Assembly: GCA_965199585.1 (NCBI GenBank)
Contig: CBDASI010000002.1
Coordinates: 558,001-622,000, forward strand
DNA from: JAVVHH01 sp965199585
GTDB lineage: Bacteria; Pseudomonadota; Alphaproteobacteria; Acetobacterales; Acetobacteraceae
Reading direction: 5' to 3'
Length of the DNA: 64,000 bases
Positions within the stretch are counted from its first letter, which is position 1; each line of letters opens with the position of its first letter. This document shows, piece after piece, positions 34,707 through 43,121 of the stretch. Position numbers and translations under genes: made by a program. Under the pieces are notes generated by a model. The model was not told the origin of the DNA, searched no databases, and was given only the letters and a program-made list of their open reading frames with translations.

Positions 34707-34997
34707 TCAGCTCCGGCGGCGCCGCGGTGCGGCGTCGCCGAGGTTAAGCGTGGTCGCCAACCCGGCGCACACGAGGCCCAGGCCGGCGGGGATCAGCCAC
34801 ATCGGCCGCATCATGAACGGCACTTCCACCCAGTTCCACAACCAGGCCAAGCTGTGCTCACGCAACCAGGTCGTCACGTTGCCGTCGAGGTTTGCCAGCC
34901 CCTGTCCCAGCGTCATGCCGGGCGGGGTCAGCGCGCCGATCGCCACCGCCGCGACGAGGAAAAATGCCGCCAGCACGGCGAAGATGCGTGCCACCAT
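34707..34997 (-). CDS. Small two-helix membrane protein coupled to msrP
   Basis: About 96 residues with two hydrophobic segments (FAVLAAFFLVAAVAIGAL and PMWLIPAGLGLVCAGLATTL) separated by a tryptophan-rich loop (WLREHSLAWLWNWVEVPF), ending in a basic tail RRRRS. ATG at 34997 overlaps the msrP stop as TGATG, with an alternative GTG at 35000. It is too small and has too few helices to be the usual MsrQ haem protein. Function unknown; coupling suggests a role connected with MsrP or with the envelope. Confidence 0.65.
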   Translation of the reverse strand: MVARIFAVLAAFFLVAAVAIGALTPPGMTLGQGLANLDGNVTTWLREHSLAWLWNWVEVPFMMRPMWLIPAGLGLVCAGLATTLNLGDAAPRRRRS

Positions 34998-35932
34998 CAC
35001 ATGAACAATCTATCAGTCGGCATGCCTGCATAGAGGCTTGCGACCTGCGCGCCATAACCGTTGTACATCTGCGTCGGCACGCGCTCGCCGGTGCCGAGCA
35101 GCCGCTCACTGGCTTGGCTCCAGCGCGGATGCGGGACCTGCGGGTTCACGTTGGCCCAGAAGCCATATTCGCTGGGCTGGGTGGACTGCCAGGAGTTGAC
35201 CGGCTGCTTGTCGGTGAAGGTCAGGCCGACGATGGATTTGATCGACTTGAAGCCGTATTTCCAAGGCACGACGAGACGGATCGGGGCACCGTTCTGCTTG
35301 GGCAGCTCCTTGCCATACATGCCGACGGCCATGAACGTCAGCTCGTTGTTGGCCTCGTCCATGCGCAGACCCTCGCGATAGGGCCAGTCGATGATCGACA
35401 GGCGCAAGCCGGGCATTGCCTTGGGGTCAGTCAGCGTCGTCATCTCGACGTATTTGGCGCCGGAGGTGGGGGCGGCGATGCGGATCAGGTCGCTGAGCTG
35501 GAAACCGGTCCAGGGCACCGTCATGGCCCAGGCCTCGACGCAGCGATGGCGATAGACGCGCTGCTCGAGCCGGACGCGCTTGAGCAGGTCCTCGAGGCCG
35601 ATGGTCATCGGCTTGGCGACCATGCCGTCGATCTTGACGGACCAGGGCGTGATCGGCAGGCGCTGGGCGGCACGGGCGATCGATTTGTCGGTGCCGAATT
35701 CATAGTAGTTGTTGTAGGTCGTCGCGTCCGATTCCGGGGTCACGGGGCGGCCGGCGTCAGCAAAAGCTGGGGACATCGGCGCGCCCTGGGCGCGGGCGCC
35801 GCGCGGCAGCATCAAGGCGCCAGCCGCGCCGAGCGCCGCACCGACGGCGGTCCGGCGGCCCATGACGAGCGCTTCAGGCGTCACGAGCCGCTCGCTGATT
35901 TCCCAGTCACGCTTGCTCAGTATCACGGTCAT
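34997..35932 (-). CDS. msrP: Periplasmic protein-methionine-sulfoxide reductase catalytic subunit MsrP
   Basis: About 311 residues. The N-terminus (SKRDWEISERLVTPEAL, then MGRRTAVGAALGAAGALMLP) matches the MsrP/YedY precursor, with a Tat signal around the GRRTAVG motif. The molybdopterin ligand cysteine lies in YRHRCVEAWAM at about residue 131, and the PWTGFQLSDLI and PRLVVPWKYGFKSIKSI-like (here IRLVVPWKYGFKSIKSI) segments follow. The enzyme repairs oxidised methionine in periplasmic proteins and normally receives electrons from membrane MsrQ, which is not seen. ATG at 35932 or 35941 is likely; the frame to 36103 would overlap the preceding gene. Confidence 0.93.
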   Translation of the reverse strand: MTVILSKRDWEISERLVTPEALVMGRRTAVGAALGAAGALMLPRGARAQGAPMSPAFADAGRPVTPESDATTYNNYYEFGTDKSIARAAQRLPITPWSVKIDGMVAKPMTIGLEDLLKRVRLEQRVYRHRCVEAWAMTVPWTGFQLSDLIRIAAPTSGAKYVEMTTLTDPKAMPGLRLSIIDWPYREGLRMDEANNELTFMAVGMYGKELPKQNGAPIRLVVPWKYGFKSIKSIVGLTFTDKQPVNSWQSTQPSEYGFWANVNPQVPHPRWSQASERLLGTGERVPTQMYNGYGAQVASLYAGMPTDRLFM

Positions 35933-36014
35933 GCGGGCCATCCATTGGGTGAGGCACAGATTGAAGCCAAATGGTGCCGGCGCAAGGGCTGCGTCAAGCG
36001 AGTTGATGACCGGC

Positions 36015-36989
36015 TTACTTCGCCGGCGCCTCGGCGGGGACCGCGTTGCCGATGCTGCCGTCAGCGGGAACGGAGACACCCTCCGCCCCCGCTGGAGGAG
36101 CACCGGCGGCGCCGTTGGGGTGCGGTCGGTTCATCATGGCGCCGGTCATCGGGATGAAGAACACGCCGACATCCTTGCGCGAGTGGACCTTGCCGTCGGC
36201 GTCCTTGCTGTAGACGTAGAGGATTTGGCCGCGCTTGAAGGGCTGGCCGATCGGAATCAGCATGCGGCCACCGGGCTTGAGCTGCTTGAACAGCTCGGGC
36301 GGCGCGTATTGCGCGGCGCAGGTGACGATGATGACGTCGAAGCCGTCCTTGACCTCGGGCCAGCCGAAATAGCCGTCGCCGACGCGGCTCTCGACATTGG
36401 TATAGCCGAGCGGGGCGAAGATCTTGCCGACGGCGCGGCCGAGCGGCTCGATGATCTCGATCGAGTAGCTCTTCTTGACGATGCGGGACAGCAGGCTGCT
36501 CTGGAAGCCGCTGCCGGTGCCGACCTCGAGGGTGACGTCACCGGGCTGCGGCTTGCAGACCTGGCTCATGTAGGCCTGGCCGAGATAGTCGGACAGCGCG
36601 GAGCCGTAGCCGAGGGCCCAGGGCTTGGGATCGTCCTCGTAGGCCACGCCGCCCTGCGAGCGGTGGTCGGGGTAGACGTAGTGATAGTATTCGCGCGGAA
36701 CCTCGCCGAACGCCTTCATGACGGCCGGGTCGGCGCTGCCGAGGCGCTGCGTCAGGTAGGTCTCGATATGCTTCAACGCGGCGGGGCGGCGCGCCTGGAT
36801 GGCGGCGAACTGGGCGTCGGTGACGTCGACCGGGCGGCCGGATGCGGCCATGGCGCGCTCGTAGGCGTCGCGCGTCCAGCCGGCGCCGGCATTTACCGGA
36901 GCAGCCTCGGCGCGTGAGAATCGACCGACGAGCGGCGCGGCTAAGGCGGTGGCGAGGACGGTTCGGCGTGGGAGCGGGACGGTTGCCAA
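36015..36989 (-). CDS. Exported protein-L-isoaspartate O-methyltransferase-like protein
   Basis: A 324-residue protein with an N-terminal export signal (VPLPRRTVLATALAAPLVG, then RFSRAEA) containing a twin arginine, so it is predicted to be periplasmic. The remainder resembles PIMT: YGSALSDYLGQAYMSQ ahead of the SAM-binding motif LEVGTGSGFQSSLLSRI, then VGDGYFGWPEVKDGFDVIIVTCAA and LKQLKPGGRMLIPIG. PIMT repairs isoaspartyl residues using SAM, normally in the cytoplasm, so an exported form is unusual. The C-terminal 40 residues are low-complexity (Ala, Pro, Gly). Its start overlaps the end of the upstream membrane-protein gene by 49 bases, and msrP follows after about 80 bases. Confidence 0.8.
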   Translation of the reverse strand: MATVPLPRRTVLATALAAPLVGRFSRAEAAPVNAGAGWTRDAYERAMAASGRPVDVTDAQFAAIQARRPAALKHIETYLTQRLGSADPAVMKAFGEVPREYYHYVYPDHRSQGGVAYEDDPKPWALGYGSALSDYLGQAYMSQVCKPQPGDVTLEVGTGSGFQSSLLSRIVKKSYSIEIIEPLGRAVGKIFAPLGYTNVESRVGDGYFGWPEVKDGFDVIIVTCAAQYAPPELFKQLKPGGRMLIPIGQPFKRGQILYVYSKDADGKVHSRKDVGVFFIPMTGAMMNRPHPNGAAGAPPAGAEGVSVPADGSIGNAVPAEAPAK

Positions 36990-39373
36990 ATCAGCGACTT
37001 TCGATACGAGGGGAAAGAAATCAAGGCCACGGTGTAAAGCAGGATCGCCGCCATCAAAACGCGGCTGAACCCGTCATGCACGGCGAGCAGGTTGGCCAGC
37101 GGCGTGGCGACGACGGAAAAAGCGCCGTTGAGCGCCCAGGCCCATGGCAGCATCGCCCCTGACCCGGCGCGCGCCAGGCCCATCGGGAACGGCAGGCCCA
37201 GCGCCAGCGAGACCGGGGCCGTGACCGCCAGTAGGATCGCTGCGCGGAGCGCCCAGGGCAGGCCGATCGTGCCGAGCAGCAACGGCTCGAGGCCGACCAG
37301 CGCCAGCGCGCACCAGCCGACGATGACGGCCGAGGCGGTGACGATCCCGCCCGGGACGCGGCTGGCGAGCAGGCTGCCGAAGCCCGAGAAGACGAGCATG
37401 CCGGTGAGCACGAGGGCAAAGGCGCTGGTGCGGTCGTTGAGGTAGAAGCTGGCCTTCTCGATCAGGAAGATCTCGATACAGAGGAACCCGAGGCCGAGGC
37501 AGGCGAAATAGATGATCGCGCGGCCGATCGGCACGCGGCCGTCAGCGCCGCCGGCGACCCGGGGGGCGAATAGCGGCACGGCCAGGACCAGCAATGCCAG
37601 CACGGCGGATTGCGCGAGCACGGCGACGTTGACGAGTTGGCCGACTTCCGGCTGCGGCAGGATCTCCAGGCGGGAGAGGATCTGCGGCAGGCGGCCGAGG
37701 CGGAGGATCGCGTAGTAGAACGGCCGGTCGAGCGTGATCGGGCGGAGATCGAAGGATTGCTGCGAGGGGCTGGTCTGGCCACGGAGCACCAGCTCGGCCT
37801 CGTCGGCGACGGCGTCCTGCGCGGAGCCGCTGCTTTCGACCTCGCCGCTCTCGAAGTCGATCGGGGGCAAGTCGTTGTAGATGTTGGCGCGGGCGGCAGC
37901 GGGGTCGAAGCCGGGATAGTAGGACACGTCGAAAGAGCGGTCGTCGCAGAATTTGCGGACCAGGGCGATCTGCTCGGCGGTCCAGGGGCGCTTGGCCACC
38001 AGGATGCGGACATTCCAAGCGGAGCGGTAGACGACGACCTGGGCGGCCGGGTCGGTGACGCCGGTGGCGAGGAGGGCGGCGCGGACGGTGGCGAGCACGC
38101 GGACGGCGTAGACCGGGAACTCGCGGATGGAGACCGGGATGGAGACGACGCCGCCGGGCTCGAGGGCGCGGAGGTAGCCCTCGATGGCCTCCTGGCTGAA
38201 GGCGGTAGCGTTCGCCTCGCCAGCATCGAGGAAGTCGCCGGCGATGTCGACGATGCCATAACGCCCAGTCAGCGCGAGTGGGCTGGCGGCCGAGAGGTGC
38301 ACGCGGGGATCGGCGGCCATGGCGGCGGCCGGGCCGAGGCCGTGGGCGATGGCGCCGAGCAGGACCGGGTCGGGCTCGAGGGCGGTGATTTCCGTCGCGG
38401 CCAGGGTGCGCGCGTGGGCTATGGCGAAGCCACCGGAGGCGCCGGTCAGCAGCACCTTGGCTTTCGGGACCAGGAGGTAGGGCAGCGCGTCGAGTTCGGC
38501 GGGCGCGTAATCTGCGGCGGCGGCGGCCTTCGGCAGGGCGGCAATGCGGCTGCCGTCGCGGTAGAGGCCGAGCGATTGCGGTGGGCCGGGGACGCCGAGC
38601 ATGCCGGCATTGTTCGACACGTCGGTATCGACGCGCTCGGTAAAGTCGTCGAGCAGCGCGTAGAGGCCTCGGGGCGAGCGCACTTCGGCGACCTGATGGG
38701 CGTCCGGCGTGTGCATCGGCGCGTAGATGGCCTTGAAGTCGTTGTAGTCGGCCTGCGGGAAGCCGAGCAGCAGCGCCTCCCCCGCGATCAGGGCAGCGAG
38801 CGTGCCGGCGATCGGCAGCGCGCGGCGGGGTGCGGCCAGCGCGAGCGGGACAAGCAGCGCCGGGGCGAGCGAAAACGGGTGCAGCAGGAACATCAACACC
38901 AGCACGAGCGCCGCACCGGCGCCGGCACCGGTGAGGTCGTAGCCATAGACGGTGCCGATCCGCTCGCCGTTCAGGACGAAGCTCAGACTGACATACAGCC
39001 CGGCAAGGAAGAAGAACGGCAGCAACGCGACGTAATACAGGCCGATATTGACCAGCTGCGGCGCGTAGGTCGCCGCATTTTGTAACTGCAGCGGGTTGAA
39101 TGGATTGATCGTGGTCGCCCAGTAGCCGAGGGCGGCGGCCAAGATCATAGCCGGCGGCAACCAGGCGAGCAGGGCGTCACCGCGGCGGACCATGGCGTCG
39201 CGCCCCAACGCCACGGCGACGCCGGACAGGGCGAAGCCGGCCATGACGATGGAGATCACCCAGTAACCGTACTCAGACCATTTCGCGACGGCGAAGTATC
39301 GCGTGAGCGCAATCTCGAAGCCGACGGCGGCGCCGGAGACGAGGAACAGCGGCCAGAGCGAGCGCCGGAGCAT
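36941..39373 (-). CDS. Large membrane protein with a spermidine-synthase-like central domain
   Basis: An 810-residue protein. About eight N-terminal membrane helices (SGAAVGFEIALTRYFAVAKW at the start) are followed by a soluble Rossmann-type domain around residues 300-520 (VLLTGASGGFAIAHAR, then ALEPDPVLLGAI, then YLRALEPGGVVSIPVSIREFPVY) and six C-terminal helices including GLGFLCIEIFLIEKASFYLNDRTSAFALVLTG. This resembles membrane-embedded SpeE-like proteins of unknown function. The usual glycine-rich GGGxG and aspartate pattern of spermidine synthases is altered, so aminopropyl transfer is doubtful. ATG at 39373 overlaps the upstream hydrolase stop (TGATG), and its 3' end overlaps the exported PIMT-like gene. 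Confidence 0.82.
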   Translation of the reverse strand: MLRRSLWPLFLVSGAAVGFEIALTRYFAVAKWSEYGYWVISIVMAGFALSGVAVALGRDAMVRRGDALLAWLPPAMILAAALGYWATTINPFNPLQLQNAATYAPQLVNIGLYYVALLPFFFLAGLYVSLSFVLNGERIGTVYGYDLTGAGAGAALVLVLMFLLHPFSLAPALLVPLALAAPRRALPIAGTLAALIAGEALLLGFPQADYNDFKAIYAPMHTPDAHQVAEVRSPRGLYALLDDFTERVDTDVSNNAGMLGVPGPPQSLGLYRDGSRIAALPKAAAAADYAPAELDALPYLLVPKAKVLLTGASGGFAIAHARTLAATEITALEPDPVLLGAIAHGLGPAAAMAADPRVHLSAASPLALTGRYGIVDIAGDFLDAGEANATAFSQEAIEGYLRALEPGGVVSIPVSIREFPVYAVRVLATVRAALLATGVTDPAAQVVVYRSAWNVRILVAKRPWTAEQIALVRKFCDDRSFDVSYYPGFDPAAARANIYNDLPPIDFESGEVESSGSAQDAVADEAELVLRGQTSPSQQSFDLRPITLDRPFYYAILRLGRLPQILSRLEILPQPEVGQLVNVAVLAQSAVLALLVLAVPLFAPRVAGGADGRVPIGRAIIYFACLGLGFLCIEIFLIEKASFYLNDRTSAFALVLTGMLVFSGFGSLLASRVPGGIVTASAVIVGWCALALVGLEPLLLGTIGLPWALRAAILLAVTAPVSLALGLPFPMGLARAGSGAMLPWAWALNGAFSVVATPLANLLAVHDGFSRVLMAAILLYTVALISFPSYRKSLIWQPSRSHAEPSSPPP

Positions 39374-40230
39374 CAGCGCCAGACCCGGCGGCGGATGAAA
39401 TCGGCCAGCAACGCGTCGAACCGGGCGGCGTCGTCGACGAACAGCGCGTGACCGGCGCTCTGGAACAGGGCGGTCTCGGCGAACGGGTCCTTGGCAGCGA
39501 GATTGGCGGCTTGAGCGGCGAAGCGCGGGCGGACGACGTAGAGCACCGGCTTCTGGACCGAGTAGACCGCCTGCTTCCAGAAGGTGCGCGGGACCGCGTA
39601 GTTGCCGAGCGCGGCGGCGGCTTCGGGCGGCGTGCGGAGTGCGGCTTCGGTCAAGCGCTCCAGATAGGCCTCACCCGGATTGATGGTGAACATGCCGCGG
39701 ACGAAGCGGCGCATCCGCTCGTCGCGCGCCAGCCGGGGGCCGCGAGGGCCGGGCAAACGGGCCGAGGCGGTGGGCGGCGGGTCCTCGCCGATGGAGTTGT
39801 CGATCAGCACGAGGCCGGCAAGCTGATTGTCGCCATGCCGGGCGACGTAGGCCAGGCTGTCGAGCACGCCGAGCGACCAGCCGACCAACACGACCGGGTT
39901 GCCGCCGTTGGCAGCGATCAGCTCGGCGATGTCCTCGCCGCGGCGCTCCTGATCGTAGCCGGACTCGGCGATCTCGCTGTCGCCCTGACCGCGCGGATCG
40001 AGCGCCAGCACGTGGTACTGTCGGGAGAAGGCGTCGATCTGGGGCTGGAAGATCCAGGCGGGCATGGTCCAGCCCGGAATGAGGACGATGGTCTTGCGGT
40101 TGGGATCGCCGGCCTCGATCACGTGTAGGCGGACGCCGTCGCTGGTGGTGAACTGCAGGTCGCGCGCGTCCGCGGCTGCGGGAAGAGCCAGCAGCGCAGC
40201 CAAAGCAAGTCCTAACAACGCAAGCCGCAT
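39373..40230 (-). CDS. Exported alpha/beta-hydrolase
   Basis: About 285 residues beginning with a Sec signal peptide (MRLALLGLALAALLALPAAA). The hydrolase domain shows VLIPGWTMPAWIFQPQ, LDPRGQGDSEIAESGYDQERRGEDI, the nucleophile elbow GWSLGV and the catalytic-type GHALFVDDAARFDALLADF at the C-terminus. It should act in the periplasm on a small ester or lactone, or be haloperoxidase-like. ATG at 40230 is chosen because it begins the signal peptide; an in-frame TTG lies at 40254. It leads the coupled set that continues into the membrane SpeE-like, PIMT-like and MsrP genes. Confidence 0.85.
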   Translation of the reverse strand: MRLALLGLALAALLALPAAADARDLQFTTSDGVRLHVIEAGDPNRKTIVLIPGWTMPAWIFQPQIDAFSRQYHVLALDPRGQGDSEIAESGYDQERRGEDIAELIAANGGNPVVLVGWSLGVLDSLAYVARHGDNQLAGLVLIDNSIGEDPPPTASARLPGPRGPRLARDERMRRFVRGMFTINPGEAYLERLTEAALRTPPEAAAALGNYAVPRTFWKQAVYSVQKPVLYVVRPRFAAQAANLAAKDPFAETALFQSAGHALFVDDAARFDALLADFIRRRVWR

Positions 40231-40318
40231 GCGAGACTTATGACCTTGCTGCAATGTAACGTGTCAACCGTTGGGCGCGAGACAAACTATCTTTTCGTGG
40301 GTTTTTCGGAGTTTGACG

Positions 40319-40489
40319 ATGGATCACGACAAGGACCCCGGCCGGACCAGGCAACTCGTGGCGTCCATCCTGGTCATCGTGGCGCTGTTGGCGGCCGGGC
40401 TATGGCTGACGGGCGCGCTACGCGGGAGCGGTGCGATTCAGGATTGCGTCGCCGCGGGACGGACGAACTGTGCGCCGATCGGTCAGTAG
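40319..40489 (+). CDS. Small single-helix membrane protein
   Basis: A 56-residue protein: a charged N-terminus (MDHDKDPGRTRQ), one membrane helix (LVASILVIVALLAAGLWLTGAL) and a short tail with two cysteines, IQDCVAAGRTNCAPI. The tail pattern is familiar from small conserved proteins of alphaproteobacteria with no known role. A GGAG sequence precedes the ATG at 40319; an in-frame start at 40271 would add 16 residues. It is divergent from the exported hydrolase and converges on the exporter gene with two bases between stops. Confidence 0.65.
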   Translation: MDHDKDPGRTRQLVASILVIVALLAAGLWLTGALRGSGAIQDCVAAGRTNCAPIGQ

Positions 40490-40491
40490 GC

Positions 40492-42009
40492 TCAGTGGCC
40501 GATCTCGCGGGAGACGGTAGCGCCGGAACGGAGTTGTAGGTCTTTCATCAAGCCGCCAATCAGGATGGCGATCAGCAGCAGGGCGAGGCACACGCCGAAA
40601 GCCAGGGTGAAGCCGCTGGCCAGGGCCACGCGGGCTTCGGTCAACGCCGTGCCGGTGGTTGCGCCACCGCGCAACGAGCCTAGGTCGATCGCCGGCAGCC
40701 CGGCGGCGGCCAGGCCGGCGTTGAAGCGGGAGGCCAGGAGCGATCCAACGATGGTGCTGCCGAAGGCGCCGCCCATCGAGCGCAGGAACAGCAGCGATCC
40801 GGTGGCAGCGCCGACGTCGCGGCGCTCGGCGGCGTTCTGCACCTGCATCAGGATGCTCGGCATGGTCACGCCGATGCCGATGCCGATCAGCGCGGAGAAC
40901 GGCAGCACTAGATAGAGCGAGCCGCCGGCAGCCTGCAACGTCAGGCCGAGGAAACCGAGTGCGCAGGCGACCAGGCCGGCGACCACGAGCCCCTTGGTGC
41001 GCCCGATGCGGCGGGCAATCTGGCCACCGATGAACGCGCCGACGACGCTCGAGGCGAGGAACGGCACGACCAGCAAGCCGGATGTCGCGGCATCAAATCC
41101 CATGACGAGCTGGAAATATAGCGGCAGCAGGAAGGTGGCGCCGAACAGGCCGAGCGAGGTGAAGAAGGCGATCAGCACGCCGAAGAAGAAGGTGCGGTTG
41201 GCGAACAGGCGTGGCGGCAGGATCGGGTCGGCCGCGCGGCGTTCCTGCCAGATCAGTATCGCCAGCAGGCCAAAGCCGACCACGCCGAGCGTCACGACGG
41301 GAACAGACGTCCAGGGCAGCTCGACACCGCCCCAGCTCAGCATCAGCAGCAGCGCGGTGACGCTGCCGATCAGCAGGGCGGAGCCGAGATAGTCGATCTG
41401 CACCGCGCGCTTCTGCGTCTTGATCATGCGCAGCGCGCGCTCGCACAGGAACAGCGCCACCAGCCCGATCGGCAGATTGGCCCAGAAGATCCAGCGCCAC
41501 GACAGATGATCCGTCACCCAGCCGCCGACGATAGGGCCGGCGATGCACGAGATGCCCCACATGGAGGCCATGTAGCCCTGATAGCGGCCGCGCTCGCGCG
41601 GGGCGACCACGTCGGCGATGGAGGCCTGCGCCATCGACATCAGCCCGGCGCCGCCCAGCCCCTGCACGGCGCGCGCGACGATGAGTTGCGGCAGGCTCTG
41701 GGAGAAACCGCAGGCCAGGCTGGCCAGGATGAACACGATCAGGCTCGGGATCAGCAGGGCGCGGCGGCCCCAGATGTCGGACAGCTTGCCGATGATCGGC
41801 GTCGCGGCCGTGCTGGTCAGCAAGTAGGCGGTGACGATCCAGGCGAGATGGCCGAACGCGTTGAGGTCGGCGGCGATGGCGGGGACCGCGGGAATGATGA
41901 CGGTCTGGTCCAGCGAGGACAGGAAGATGCAGAGCAAGATCCCGGTGATGACCCGCAGGATCTGCTGGTGCGTGTAACCGGGGATATCAGCTTGGACAGA
42001 GTCGGCCAT
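40492..42009 (-). CDS. DHA2-family drug/solute exporter (EmrB/QacA-like MFS)
   Basis: A 505-residue major facilitator with about 14 helices. The DHA2 signature occurs at the start (LSSLDQTVIIPAVPAIAADL), with the GKLSDIWGRRALL loop, RAVQGLGGAGLMSMAQA, and the helix-5 PIVGGWVTDHLSWRWIFWANLPIG antiporter motif. Family members expel drugs, dyes or small metabolites by proton exchange. The AAGGAAA before the ATG at 42009 supports the start. It follows the last glycosyltransferase gene by 32 bases, so it could export a product of that cluster or be a separate resistance gene. Confidence 0.92.
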   Translation of the reverse strand: MADSVQADIPGYTHQQILRVITGILLCIFLSSLDQTVIIPAVPAIAADLNAFGHLAWIVTAYLLTSTAATPIIGKLSDIWGRRALLIPSLIVFILASLACGFSQSLPQLIVARAVQGLGGAGLMSMAQASIADVVAPRERGRYQGYMASMWGISCIAGPIVGGWVTDHLSWRWIFWANLPIGLVALFLCERALRMIKTQKRAVQIDYLGSALLIGSVTALLLMLSWGGVELPWTSVPVVTLGVVGFGLLAILIWQERRAADPILPPRLFANRTFFFGVLIAFFTSLGLFGATFLLPLYFQLVMGFDAATSGLLVVPFLASSVVGAFIGGQIARRIGRTKGLVVAGLVACALGFLGLTLQAAGGSLYLVLPFSALIGIGIGVTMPSILMQVQNAAERRDVGAATGSLLFLRSMGGAFGSTIVGSLLASRFNAGLAAAGLPAIDLGSLRGGATTGTALTEARVALASGFTLAFGVCLALLLIAILIGGLMKDLQLRSGATVSREIGH

Positions 42010-42041
42010 GGGATTTCCTTACGCCCCCTGGGTCCGCGGCG

Positions 42042-43121
42042 TCAGCCCTTGGCGGCGAGTTCCGACCGGAACACTTCGTCCACCGCGACCGCACGCTGCG
42101 CATAGGTATGATCGTTCATCACTCGGATGCGGGCCGCCGCCCCGATCGCACGGGCGCGCTCGGGCGTCAGGCGCCGCAGATGATCGGCCACGTCCTGACC
42201 GTCACGGGCGACGAGAACCTCGCGCTCCGGCTCGAGGAACAGCTCGATCCCTTCCCAGGCATCGGTGATTAGGCACGACCCGGCGCCTGCCGCCTCGAAC
42301 ACGCGGGTGGCGGGCGAGAAGCCGACCGCGGCCATGCTGTCGCGCGCCACATTCAGCACGGCGGCGGCCGAGCAGTTGAAGGCGTTGTGGTCCGCGGTGC
42401 CGACATGGCCGATGGCGCGGACGTTCAGCGGCATCGCCTTGTCGTGCCAGCCGTTGCCGCCGAGCAGGAAGGAACGATCCGGAGCGAGCTGCGCGGCATG
42501 GAGGAAGAACTGCTCGACCCGGACCTCGCGGTCCGGCAGGCGGTTGGCGAGGAAGGCGAGATCGGCGGCGAAGCGGGGCTGCGCGGGGACCGGGTGGTGG
42601 GTGGCCGGGTCGAGCGCGTTGTAGACGGGGATGCATTTGCGGGCTCCGAAGCCGTGATAGGCATCGACGACCGGCGGCCCGCCACCATAGGTGAGCACGA
42701 GATCGAGCTGCGGCAGGGCGGCGCGCAAGGCATGGGCGGGCTCGACGCGGAGCGCGTCGAGCGTGGCGGCGGCGTCGACGTCCCAGAACAGCTTCAGGGC
42801 GTTGGGCCGCGCCTTGGTGAGGATGCCGGCGAGGAGTTCGTCGTCGAACACGCCGACGCCGCTGGCCTTGACAACGATGTCGGCGGCCGGCGCCTCGTTC
42901 AGGACGGAGCGCAGCCCGTCCATCGTGGCGGGATAGACGACGACGCGGGCGTAGTCGGGCGGCTCGATGTCGCGGTGGCTCTGACGGTCGAAGGCGTCGG
43001 GTTCGTAGAAGGTGATCTTGTAGCCGAGCGGCGCCAGGGTGGAGAGGATGCCGCGGTAGTAGGTGGCGGCGCCGTTCCAATACGAGGACAGCAGGCTCGA
43101 TCCGTAGAAGGCGATCTTCAT
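42042..43121 (-). CDS. CgeB-type glycosyltransferase
   Basis: A 359-residue protein of the CgeB family (GT-B-like fold). It starts MKIAFYGSSLLSSYWNGAATYYRGIL, which parallels the start of the next upstream gene product, and carries DLVLTYGGGPPVVDAYHGFGARKCIPVYNALDP in the middle. The nucleotide-sugar-binding-type block near the C-terminus reads SPATRVFEAAGAGSCLITDAWEGIELFLEPEREVLVARDG. ATG at 43121 overlaps the stop of the other CgeB gene as TAATG. The two CgeB proteins look like diverged tandem copies. The donor and acceptor are unknown. Confidence 0.85.
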   Translation of the reverse strand: MKIAFYGSSLLSSYWNGAATYYRGILSTLAPLGYKITFYEPDAFDRQSHRDIEPPDYARVVVYPATMDGLRSVLNEAPAADIVVKASGVGVFDDELLAGILTKARPNALKLFWDVDAAATLDALRVEPAHALRAALPQLDLVLTYGGGPPVVDAYHGFGARKCIPVYNALDPATHHPVPAQPRFAADLAFLANRLPDREVRVEQFFLHAAQLAPDRSFLLGGNGWHDKAMPLNVRAIGHVGTADHNAFNCSAAAVLNVARDSMAAVGFSPATRVFEAAGAGSCLITDAWEGIELFLEPEREVLVARDGQDVADHLRRLTPERARAIGAAARIRVMNDHTYAQRAVAVDEVFRSELAAKG

